A stretch of 7,028 nucleotides of DNA from Thermoanaerobaculia bacterium (lineage in GTDB: Bacteria > Acidobacteriota > Thermoanaerobaculia > Multivoradales > JAHEKO01), in assembly GCA_029287645.1 (NCBI GenBank), contig JARFQS010000409.1, positions 1 to 7,028 on the forward strand, in the 5' to 3' direction. The notes under the pieces were generated by a model. That model saw only the letters and a program-made list of their open reading frames with translations. It did no database searches and was not told the DNA's origin. The translations under genes and the position numbers were made by a program. Below, one piece after another: positions 1-5,942 of this stretch. The stretch's first letter is position 1. Each line of letters begins with the position of its first letter.

Positions 1-414
1 GTGTGGCTGGGACCTCCCGCGACACTTCTGGCACTGAGTGGCTTTCTCCTGTACTTGATTCCCTATCACGTGACCGGCCTCCTGACGCGAGCCAGCAAGC
101 CGCCGGCTACGCAGCGATCCACCTACCAGATCCTCATCGGAGCACTGATCTACACCCTGTGGATCGTGCTCGTTGCGGTGGGTGTCGGCACCTGGCTCGG
201 GTTCGGTTGGGGAGCCCTGACTTTCGTCCTGTTGCCTGCAATCGGCATTGTGGGCCTGTGGATCCGTGAGCGCTGGCGGGGCTACTGGGACGACATGCGA
301 CGGTTCTTCCTGATCCGCTCGCGCTTCGATCTCGTTCGGCAGCTGCAGGAACGGCAACGAGACCTGGCCGTCAAGCTGGACAGGCTCGCACAGGGTTGGA
401 AAGGGGATGCTTAG
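1..414 (+). CDS. C-terminal part of a lysophospholipid / glycerophosphate acyltransferase-like membrane protein (5' truncated)
   Basis: The reading frame is open from the first base to the TAG at 412-414, so the gene almost certainly begins upstream; the GTG at base 1 need not be the true start. The 137 visible residues contain three hydrophobic segments (about residues 6-24, 44-66 and 68-87), then a basic, charged helix rich in Arg, Gln and Leu (about 104-131). The order Leu-rich helix ending in a Pro-Tyr-His turn, a Thr-Tyr-x-Ile lead into two paired membrane helices, then an Arg/Phe-rich tail resembles the C-terminal membrane domain seen in many bacterial PlsC-type 1-acylglycerol-3-phosphate or glycerol-3-phosphate acyltransferases, which acylate glycerophospholipid precursors at the inner membrane. 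The catalytic HxxxxD motif would lie upstream and is not visible, so the family call is from pattern memory only. It converges on the racemase-like gene with a 22-bp gap. Confidence 0.6.
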   Translation: MWLGPPATLLALSGFLLYLIPYHVTGLLTRASKPPATQRSTYQILIGALIYTLWIVLVAVGVGTWLGFGWGALTFVLLPAIGIVGLWIRERWRGYWDDMRRFFLIRSRFDLVRQLQERQRDLAVKLDRLAQGWKGDA

Positions 415-436
415 CGGTCCTCGGGGCCACTCTGCC

Positions 437-1405
437 TCAGGCCTGCCATGGCAGCCGATCCAGGTCCACGTTGCCGCCGGACAGGATGACGCCCACCCTC
501 TTCCCGTGCACCTCCAGATCGCCCTTCAGAAGAGCCGCTACGGGTACAGCAGAGGAGGGCTCGATGAGGATCTTCATCCTCTCCCAGACCGCTCTCATAG
601 CTTCGACGATAGCTGCCTCCTCGACAGTGACGATCTGCTCGACGTGATCCCGGAGGATCGAGAAGGTGAGCTCGCCCAGCGAGGTCAGGAGACCATCCGC
701 GATGGTGGTCGGAGGAAGAGCGGGCAGGATGTGGCCCTCCTGAAGAGACCGGGCCGCGTCGTCGGCGGCAGCCGGCTCTGCGCCGACGATCCGCACCTTG
801 GGAGAGTAATGATGTGCCGCGAGAGCGCAGCCGCTCAGCAAGCCGCCTCCCCCGACAGGTGCGAGGATCATGTCCAGCGCGTCGACATCCTCCAGCAGCT
901 CCTGGGCCGCGGTGCTCTGTCCTGCGACGATGCGCGAATCGTTGAAGGGGTGAATCAGGGAGGCGCCCGTCTCCTCGACGATCCGGGCCGTTTCTCCTTC
1001 ACGGGACTCCTGGGTCGGTTGGCACAGGACTACATCGGCTCCGTAGTCTCTGACTGCCGCGACCTTGATCGCCGTGGCATTCTCCGGCATGACAATGGTG
1101 GCTCTGGTACCCCGCAGGCGGGCGGCCAACGCCAGCGCCTGGGCGTGGTTGCCCGACGAGTGCGCCACCACGCCGCGCTCGAGCTCTTCGGGCGACAGCG
1201 AGAAGACAGCATTGCAGGCACCGCGGAACTTGAAGGCTCCGACCTTCTGGAAGTTCTCACACTTGAAGAAAAGTGACGCCCCGATGAGGTGGTCGAAGTA
1301 ACTGGAAGTCAGGACCGGGGTTCGGTGCGCATGGCGTTCGACCCGGGCGCGCGCTTCGACCAGCTCGGACCTGCCGGGTGGAGTGAGGAATGTCGACATT
1401 TCCAT
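437..1405 (-). CDS. Serine racemase / threonine (3-hydroxyaspartate) dehydratase-like PLP enzyme
   Basis: This is a fold-type II PLP enzyme that would interconvert L- and D-serine and/or deaminate serine, threonine or 3-hydroxyaspartate in the cytosol. Numbered from the ATG at 1405 (322 residues), the PLP lysine is K59 in a GAFKFRGA motif; the substrate/PLP loop is HSSGNHAQ (82-89); the phosphate-binding tetraglycine is at 185-188; SGGN is at 309-312. S84 matches the re-face catalytic serine of human serine racemase, where threonine dehydratases usually have Ala. E210, A214 and D216 match its Mg/Ca site, and Q89 and Y121 match its ATP-site residues. The frame stays open to an ATG at 1459, but that adds 18 residues with no family match. 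The ATG pair at 1405 and 1399 gives normal length and has a weak GAGAG just upstream. The start is therefore uncertain by a few codons. Transcribed divergently from the dGTPase gene. Confidence 0.9.
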   Translation of the reverse strand: MEMSTFLTPPGRSELVEARARVERHAHRTPVLTSSYFDHLIGASLFFKCENFQKVGAFKFRGACNAVFSLSPEELERGVVAHSSGNHAQALALAARLRGTRATIVMPENATAIKVAAVRDYGADVVLCQPTQESREGETARIVEETGASLIHPFNDSRIVAGQSTAAQELLEDVDALDMILAPVGGGGLLSGCALAAHHYSPKVRIVGAEPAAADDAARSLQEGHILPALPPTTIADGLLTSLGELTFSILRDHVEQIVTVEEAAIVEAMRAVWERMKILIEPSSAVPVAALLKGDLEVHGKRVGVILSGGNVDLDRLPWQA

Positions 1406-1470
1406 GGCTCTCGGGAGGAGGTGGGTGGGCGATGAGGCGCAGAGTAGCACAGCCCTCATCGCGGGGTTTC

Positions 1471-1499
1471 TTGGCAGTCGAACCAGTTCGGACTACACT
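1471..1499 (+). promoter_or_regulatory. Predicted sigma70-type promoter for the dGTPase-like gene
   Basis: A -35 box TTGGCA (1471-1476, 5 of 6 to TTGACA) and a -10 box TACACT (1494-1499, 4 of 6 to TATAAT, with the key T, A and final T) are separated by exactly 17 bp. Transcription would start near 1506-1508, only two to four bases before the ATG at 1510. No other arrangement as good was seen in this intergenic region. No equally convincing promoter was found on the opposite strand for the racemase-like gene. Prediction from sequence only. Confidence 0.5.
1479..1490. promoter_or_regulatory. Perfect palindrome CGAAC-CA-GTTCG in the promoter spacer, possible operator
   Basis: The two 5-bp arms CGAAC (1479-1483) and GTTCG (1486-1490) are exact inverted repeats with a 2-bp centre. 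They sit wholly inside the spacer between the predicted -35 and -10 boxes of the dGTPase-like gene, where a bound repressor would block RNA polymerase. The half sites equal those of the Gram-positive/actinobacterial LexA box (CGAAC-N4-GTTCG), but the centre here is 2 bp rather than 4, so LexA identity is not supported. A 5-bp-arm palindrome can arise by chance in a region this size. Confidence 0.3.
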
Positions 1500-1509
1500 C
1501 GGTGTCGAC

Positions 1510-2502
1510 ATGAGTGAGTTACGCAGAGTCGGCCGTGAGGAACGGGAGCGACGTGAGCGAGACCTGCTGTCGCCGGCGGCAACCCTGTCGTCGCAAAGCC
1601 GCGGTCGGGAGCGGCCAGAAGAGCCGGATACCTACCGCACCTGCTTCGAAAGGGATCGTGATCGGATCCTCTACTCGAAGGCCTTTCGACGCTTGAAGCA
1701 CAAGACTCAGGTGTTCATCAATCCAGAGGGTGATCACGTGGTAACACGACTGACCCACACCCTTCAGGTAGCGCAGATCGGTCGCTCTCTGGCGCAGGCA
1801 CTCGGGCTCAATGAGGCACTTGTCGAGGCGGTCTGCCTGGGCCACGAAGTCGGCCATCCGCCCTTCGGTCACAACGGCGAGGTGGCTCTGAGCCCTTATG
1901 TGGAAGGTGAGTGGCTGCACTCCGAGCAGAGCGTCAGGGTCTTCGAAGTGCTCGAGCCTCTCAATTTGACGTGGGAGGTCATCGACGGAATTCGGGCCCA
2001 CACCTGGAAGGTAGATCCACCACCGGCCACGCAAGAAGGAATGGTGCTGCGTTTTGCAGACCGCATCGCCTATCTGGTTCACGACATGCACGACGCGATT
2101 CGGGCCGAGATCCTCACGAGAGAGGACCTGCCAGCAGACTGCCTGGAGGTGTTCGGAGAGCCGGGGGGCGAATGGGTCAGACGCATGATCCGGGCGGTGA
2201 TCGATGAGTCCCTGGAGCAGGGTGTGGTCGCCATGCGGCCCGAAATGCTCGAGGCCATGCACCGTTTTCGGGAGTTCATGTATCAGGAGGTCTACCTGCG
2301 GCCCGAGTCTCAGAAGCAGGCGGAGAAGGCAGTCCGTATTCTCAGGGATCTGGTCGACCACTACCTGGTGAGCCCGGACGAGATGCCCGAGAGCTACCGT
2401 CAGCGCCAGGAGCCCCTGGTGAATCAGGTCATCGACGTGGTGGCCGGGATGACCGACCGATATGCTCTGCGGGTCCACGATCAAATCTATCGACCCTTCT
2501 GA
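1510..2502 (+). CDS. Deoxyguanosinetriphosphate triphosphohydrolase-like HD-family protein
   Basis: This 330-residue protein matches the short bacterial dNTPase family that splits dNTPs into deoxynucleoside and triphosphate, controlling dNTP pools. Landmarks: the family N-terminus with Arg-Gly-Arg (31-33) and YRTCFERDRDRIL-YSKAFRRLKHKTQVF (42-69); first metal His in RLTHTLQVAQ (H83); the HD-motif region GHEVGHPPFGHNGE (111-124); and RFADRIAYLVHD (181-192) with the distal Asp D184. The usual His-Asp is His-Glu here (H112-E113, codon GAA at 1846-1848), an unusual change at a metal ligand. ATG 1510 is chosen because family similarity starts soon after it; the frame extends upstream to 1390, but those 40 residues are low-complexity and overlap the promoter. 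No Shine-Dalgarno precedes 1510, which together with the promoter position suggests a nearly leaderless mRNA. The transporter binding-protein gene begins 33 bp downstream on the same strand. Confidence 0.9.
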   Translation: MSELRRVGREERERRERDLLSPAATLSSQSRGRERPEEPDTYRTCFERDRDRILYSKAFRRLKHKTQVFINPEGDHVVTRLTHTLQVAQIGRSLAQALGLNEALVEAVCLGHEVGHPPFGHNGEVALSPYVEGEWLHSEQSVRVFEVLEPLNLTWEVIDGIRAHTWKVDPPPATQEGMVLRFADRIAYLVHDMHDAIRAEILTREDLPADCLEVFGEPGGEWVRRMIRAVIDESLEQGVVAMRPEMLEAMHRFREFMYQEVYLRPESQKQAEKAVRILRDLVDHYLVSPDEMPESYRQRQEPLVNQVIDVVAGMTDRYALRVHDQIYRPF

Positions 2503-2535
2503 CCACGACGGGACACCGCCGAAATCCTTTAGCCC

Positions 2536-3921
2536 ATGACCGAGACCAGCAAGAAAGCTGTCTGGGGTGCCCGGATCGGTTGGCTGGTGCTCGTTCTCGT
2601 CTTCGTGGCCTTCATCTGGGGCATGAATCGACGGGCGAGACTCGAGGCCACGGGCGCCAACGTCATCCGCATGTTGTTCGTGCCCTCGGTCGAGCAGGGC
2701 ACGCTGGTGGAGAGGGGCGACGAATTGGCTCGCTTCATTCGTCGTGACAGCGGACTGATTCTTCGCTCCGAGGTGCCCACGAGCTATGCGGCTGTCATTC
2801 AGGCCCTGGGTTCGGGGCAGGCCGACGTAGCCTGGATGCCGGCCTTCGCATACGTCATCGCGCACGCTCGGTACGGGGCGGAGGCCAAGCTGCAGGTAGT
2901 TCGGTCACTCGAGCGATTCGCTGTCGTTGTCTCTCGTGCAGCCGAAGGCGAGCCGTCAAGGCTCTCCGACTTGGCAGGAAGGAAGATCGCCTTTCCACGC
3001 TCGTTGCATCCCGAGCTGGCTGACGGATTGCGCGCGCGGCTGGCCGCCGAGGCGCCGGGGTGGATCGAGGTGCCTGTGGAGAGCGACACCGAAGCCGTGG
3101 AGCGGCTGGTCTCCTCAGCTGTGCTGGTCGACGCCGCCGTGAGCTCTTTCGTTCATTCAGGCCCGTTCGATTTCGTCGGTGACGGCCGGAAGGAGCTGGA
3201 GTACGAGCGACCCGGGACCCTGGAACAGACGCAGATCATCTTCACAACCGAGGAGCCGGTGTCGGAGAACGTCAAGGTCTACCATGGATGCGTGTTCGCC
3301 CGCGTCGATTCGGGGGTTCGACAGCTACGCGACCTGACCGGCCAGTCCTTCGCGTTCTCCGACGAGACATCGACCTCGGGTCACATCTTCCCGCGTCTGC
3401 TCCTCGAGCGCGACGGCGTCTCGCTGGGCAGGGTCTACTATGCCGGCGGCCATCCGAACGTCGTGCAGGCGGTCTGGGACGGGAAGGCTCTGGGCGGTTC
3501 TGCCTTTTACTCTCCTCCCAGTCCGCAGCAGCGGGCCGAAGGTCTATTCGTGGGAGACGCTCGGTATCTGTTGATGAAGCGCATGGCGGAAGCTGAACGG
3601 CGCGACGCGTTTCTCGAGGAGGTGCGGGTCCTGCGAAAGACCGATCCGATCCCGAACGACCTGTGCGCTGTCCGCAGGGGTTTCCCCGAGCAGGTCTGGC
3701 AACGCTTCGCCGAGTCGCTGGCGCGCTACCTCGAGACCGAGGAAGGAAAAGAGACGCTCTTCGACTTGTTGGCCGGGGTTGCCGCGGATCCGACCGACGA
3801 CGCGGCGTTCGATGGATTCCGGGAGGCATTGGCTACGTCCGGGATGAGTGCCGACAGTCTGCTGGCGGCCGAGGAGGAGAAGCTGGAGCAACGCAAGCAG
3901 CGGACAGGAGGGGACTCGTGA
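2536..3921 (+). CDS. PhnD-type phosphonate/phosphite ABC transporter substrate-binding protein with a duplicated second lobe
   Basis: This 461-residue protein captures the ligand for the ATPase and permease encoded next. Residues 13-30 form one hydrophobic helix followed by Asn-Arg-Arg-Ala-Arg; there is no lipobox Cys and no clear signal peptidase site, so it is probably membrane-anchored facing out. Residues 43-122 form a PhnD first lobe (LFVPS, then SYAAVIQALGSGQADVAWMPAFAYVIAH, 83-110). A PhnD second lobe then occurs twice. The degenerate copy has SRLSDLAGRKIAF (141-153) and VDAAVSSF (198-205). The better copy has DSGVRQLRDLTGQSFAF (258-274), STSG (279-282), AGGHPNVVQAV (303-313), GGSAFY (320-325) and PIPND (371-375). 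Usual PhnD proteins are about 300 residues, so the extra length is this repeat. The ATG at 2536 has no obvious ribosome-binding site, but later Met codons would delete the anchor. Ligand unknown. Confidence 0.85.
   Translation: MTETSKKAVWGARIGWLVLVLVFVAFIWGMNRRARLEATGANVIRMLFVPSVEQGTLVERGDELARFIRRDSGLILRSEVPTSYAAVIQALGSGQADVAWMPAFAYVIAHARYGAEAKLQVVRSLERFAVVVSRAAEGEPSRLSDLAGRKIAFPRSLHPELADGLRARLAAEAPGWIEVPVESDTEAVERLVSSAVLVDAAVSSFVHSGPFDFVGDGRKELEYERPGTLEQTQIIFTTEEPVSENVKVYHGCVFARVDSGVRQLRDLTGQSFAFSDETSTSGHIFPRLLLERDGVSLGRVYYAGGHPNVVQAVWDGKALGGSAFYSPPSPQQRAEGLFVGDARYLLMKRMAEAERRDAFLEEVRVLRKTDPIPNDLCAVRRGFPEQVWQRFAESLARYLETEEGKETLFDLLAGVAADPTDDAAFDGFREALATSGMSADSLLAAEEEKLEQRKQRTGGDS
3906..3911 (+). 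promoter_or_regulatory. Ribosome-binding site fixing the GTG start of the transporter ATPase
   Basis: A full AGGAGG Shine-Dalgarno lies 6 bp before the GTG at 3918. It sits inside the last codons of the binding-protein gene, and it selects this GTG over the open frame that continues upstream to 3663. The GTG overlaps the upstream TGA as GTGA, a standard arrangement for translational coupling. Confidence 0.85.
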
Positions 3922-4733
3922 CTCGAAACGATCCGTCGGTCGGTGTCACGACTTCGTCCTCGACCGAGGCCGTGCGTGTCGAAGGGCTCAGCAAGGTATT
4001 CCCCAACGGTGTTCGTGCCCTCGACGGAGTCGATCTCGAGGTCCGCCAGGGTGAGTTCCTGGTCATCATCGGCTTGTCCGGTTCCGGCAAATCGACCCTG
4101 CTGCGATGTGTCAATCGCCTGATCGACCCTTCGGAGGGGAGGGTCTGGATATTCGGCGACGAGATCACAGCGACGGAAGGGGCCGAGCTGCGGGCCATGC
4201 GTGCCGAGGTCGCGATGATCTTTCAGCAGTTCAATCTCGTCAAGCGCCACACGGTAATCAACAACGTGCTGTCCGGAGCCCTGGGGCGCAGCCCTCTCAT
4301 GAACAGCCTCTTTCTCCGGTTCTCCGAGGAGGAAAGGGCGCAAGCCCAGGCCTATCTCGAGCGCGTCGGCCTCGGTGATCGAGGCGGTAGCCGGGCCGAT
4401 GCCCTCTCCGGAGGACAACAGCAGCGCGTCGCGATCGCCCGGGCTCTCATGCAGAAGCCGAGGCTCGTCCTGGCGGACGAACCCGTGGCCTCTCTGGACC
4501 CGGCCCTGCGGCACTCGGTGATGCGTCACATAGAGGCGTTGAATCGTGAAGAGGGTATGACGGTGCTCTGCACGTTGCACGACATCGACCTCATCGAGCG
4601 CTATGCCAGCCGCGTCGTGGCTTTGCGCGACGGCCAGCTGGTCTACGAGGGAGAGCCCACGAGTTTCGACGCGGCGACCTTTCGACAGATTTACGGCGAG
4701 GACGCTGTCATGGCAGGTTCGGCAGTCGATTGA
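3918..4733 (+). CDS. phnC: PhnC-type phosphonate ABC transporter ATP-binding protein
   Basis: This is the cytoplasmic ATPase that powers the transporter, 271 residues and normal for the family. Numbered from the GTG: Walker [10 protein letters not shown] (52-60), Q-loop IFQQFNLV (101-108), ABC signature LSGGQQQR (163-170), Walker B LVLADEP with D187 and E188, D-loop SLDP (192-195) and switch histidine H221 in TLHDIDL. The stretch after Walker A ([14 protein letters not shown]), the [15 protein letters not shown] block and the FRQIYG tail at 255-260 are typical of the PhnC subfamily rather than of amino-acid or phosphate importers. The first roughly 16 residues are a Thr/Ser-rich leader before the fold starts. 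The gene overlaps the binding-protein gene by 4 bp and is followed after 8 bp by the permease gene, so the three are surely one operon. All catalytic residues are intact. The symbol reflects homology; the real substrate is not proven. Confidence 0.93.
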   Translation: MTRNDPSVGVTTSSSTEAVRVEGLSKVFPNGVRALDGVDLEVRQGEFLVIIGLSGSGKSTLLRCVNRLIDPSEGRVWIFGDEITATEGAELRAMRAEVAMIFQQFNLVKRHTVINNVLSGALGRSPLMNSLFLRFSEEERAQAQAYLERVGLGDRGGSRADALSGGQQQRVAIARALMQKPRLVLADEPVASLDPALRHSVMRHIEALNREEGMTVLCTLHDIDLIERYASRVVALRDGQLVYEGEPTSFDAATFRQIYGEDAVMAGSAVD

Positions 4734-4737
4734 AGGG
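4732..4737 (+). promoter_or_regulatory. Ribosome-binding site for the permease gene
   Basis: GAAGGG at 4732-4737 overlaps the stop codon of the ATPase gene. It lies 4 bp before the ATG at 4742 and 7 bp before the second ATG at 4745, so the spacing slightly favours 4745. A TTG at 4730 is also in frame but lies within this site and is unlikely to be used. Confidence 0.6.
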
Positions 4738-4741
4738 CACG

Positions 4742-5842
4742 ATGATGGAAATCTCAGCCGAGCTCCAAAAACAGCAGCGGTCCCCCTGGCGTCACCGGAT
4801 GCGGCAGGTCCAGGCCATCAGTATCGATCTGCTGCTCCTGACGTTGATGCTACTGATGGTGGAGTTCCTCATCGTGGCTTTCTCGGGTCGGCGTGGTCCG
4901 GCCGGCCTCCTGGTGACACCCGAGGAGATTCTCGATCTGCTGCACTACGGCTGGGCCGTCGCTGGAGGAGCTCTACTGGCACTTCTCTGGGGAGTCGCCT
5001 CGAATGTGCTCGGTACCTCACCGGGTCGAGCCTTGGTTCTCGGCGTTCCGGAGCGAGAGGGCCAGCCCCCGTGGACACACACGCTGCGCGGCTGGTTCAT
5101 CGCCCTCATGGTCCAGCTGACAGTTTTCACGGGCTGGCTCATCACGGAAGTGCAGCTGGTGACGTTTCTGACCCAGTTCTCGAAGGCCTCCGACATCGTC
5201 CGCGGCCTGCTGCATCCCTCGAGTACCGTCTTGCATCAGGGCCTCGTTCTGCTGGTGCAGACGATCTTCCTGGCCTTCATGGCCACCGCTTTCGCCATTC
5301 CGGTGGCCTTCTGCCTCTCTTTCCTCGCGGCAAGAAACCTCACCCGGGACACCTTCCTGCTGCGGTCCGCCTACACCCTGGTTCGAGCCGGGATGAACTT
5401 CACGCGGGCGGTCGAGCCTCTGGTTTGGGCCCTCATCTTCATCTCGTGGGTCGGGATCGGTCCTTTCGCCGGTGTCCTGGCGCTCTGGGTGCACTCGGTC
5501 GCCGCTCTGGTGAAGCTCTATTCGGAACAGATAGAGAACATCGACCACGGCCCGGTAGATGCCATCACGGCCACCGGAGCCTCCCACTTGCAAGTCCTGC
5601 GCTACGGCGTGGTGCCGCAGGTGATACCGCCATTCCTCTCCTTCACCATCTACCGTTGGGACATCAACGTCCGGATGTCGACGATCATTGGCTTCGTAGG
5701 CGGTGGCGGAATCGGCTACATTCTCAAGCCGAGGGTCGATCTGGGACAGTGGGGTGAAGTCGGGACCCTGGTGTTGCTCATCGCCGCAACGGTCTGGTGT
5801 ATGGATATTCTCTCCGCGAAAATCCGTGAGCGAATCGTCTGA
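4742..5842 (+). CDS. PhnE-type ABC transporter permease with an RDD-like N-terminal membrane domain
   Basis: This inner-membrane channel subunit has 366 residues, about 100 more than usual PhnE. The C-terminal part (about 160-366) is a clear PhnE permease: a long hydrophobic region at 166-196, the NFTRAVEPLVWALIFISWVG block (219-238), the ATPase-coupling loop EQIENIDHGPVDAITATGAS (262-281) with its conserved Gly, then YRWDINVRMSTIIGFVGGGGIG (304-325). The N-terminal part looks like an RDD domain: Arg then Ala-x-x-Ile-Asp at the start of a first helix (R21, A25, D29), a second helix (about 69-89) ending in the GTSPGR motif (91-96), a variable strand, and Leu-Arg (115-116) opening a third helix. 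I infer a fusion from this pattern; alternatively it is an unrelated membrane extension. ATG 4745 is an equally good start. Last gene of the transporter operon. Confidence 0.88.
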   Translation: MMEISAELQKQQRSPWRHRMRQVQAISIDLLLLTLMLLMVEFLIVAFSGRRGPAGLLVTPEEILDLLHYGWAVAGGALLALLWGVASNVLGTSPGRALVLGVPEREGQPPWTHTLRGWFIALMVQLTVFTGWLITEVQLVTFLTQFSKASDIVRGLLHPSSTVLHQGLVLLVQTIFLAFMATAFAIPVAFCLSFLAARNLTRDTFLLRSAYTLVRAGMNFTRAVEPLVWALIFISWVGIGPFAGVLALWVHSVAALVKLYSEQIENIDHGPVDAITATGASHLQVLRYGVVPQVIPPFLSFTIYRWDINVRMSTIIGFVGGGGIGYILKPRVDLGQWGEVGTLVLLIAATVWCMDILSAKIRERIV

Positions 5843-5887
5843 GCGGACCTGACTCTGCCGACTCTGGGGTATCCTGCGCCACTAGGA

Positions 5888-5916
5888 TTCGGTTCTCGGG
5901 TGGATCGGGAGCCGAA
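5888..5916 (+). promoter_or_regulatory. Stem-loop between the permease and peptidase genes
   Basis: TTCGGTTCTCG (5888-5898) pairs with CGGGAGCCGAA (5906-5916) across a 7-nt loop, giving an 11-bp RNA stem with no bulge and two G-U pairs. The G-U pairs make it stronger as + strand RNA than as DNA or - strand RNA. It starts 45 bp after the permease stop and ends 15 bp before the peptidase Shine-Dalgarno. The base following the stem is not a U-run (GGAAGATTCTTC), so it is a poor intrinsic terminator. It could instead be a 3'-end stabiliser of the transporter mRNA or a leader element for the peptidase. An 11-bp odd palindrome GAAGA-T-TCTTC (5918-5928) follows at once. Confidence 0.4.
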
Positions 5917-5931
5917 GGAAGATTCTTCACC

Positions 5932-5937
5932 AAGGAG
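5932..5937 (+). promoter_or_regulatory. Ribosome-binding site for the M23 peptidase gene
   Basis: AAGGAG at 5932-5937 lies 5 bp before the ATG at 5943. It is the strongest translation signal in this 100-bp gap and fixes the start of the downstream gene. Confidence 0.8.
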
Positions 5938-5942
5938 TAGCA

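Noticed and set aside
443..454. Perfect 12-bp palindrome CTGCCATGGCAG near the junction of the two convergent genes, as a possible terminator
   Set aside because: It lies in the last codons of the racemase-like gene, leaves no loop for an RNA hairpin and has no T-run on either side.
407..1276. A 289-codon + strand open frame antisense to the serine racemase-like gene
   Set aside because: The - strand protein has full family motifs along its length; the + strand frame has low-complexity Arg/Gly/Asp composition and no recognisable domain.
1390..1509. Extended N-terminus of the dGTPase-like protein from an ATG at 1390
   Set aside because: The 40 extra residues have no family similarity, would overlap the divergent gene's start and include the predicted promoter.
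1519..2865. A 448-codon open frame on the - strand, antisense to the dGTPase-like gene and the start of the binding-protein gene
   Set aside because: It is rich in His, Asp, Gln and Leu as expected for the reverse of a high-G+C gene, matches no family I know, and overlaps a gene with clear conserved motifs.
3726..4580. A 284-codon - strand open frame opposite the transporter ATPase gene
   Set aside because: It mirrors the coding strand of an unmistakable ABC ATPase and has no motif of its own.
4603..5757. A 384-codon + strand frame across the permease gene
   Set aside because: It is Arg/Gly/Ser/His-rich without hydrophobic patterning, while the other frame encodes a permease with an intact coupling loop.
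5849..5875. Possible promoter CTGACT-N15-TATCCT before the peptidase gene
   Set aside because: Both boxes match only 4 of 6 positions and the 15-bp spacer is too short; not distinguishable from chance.
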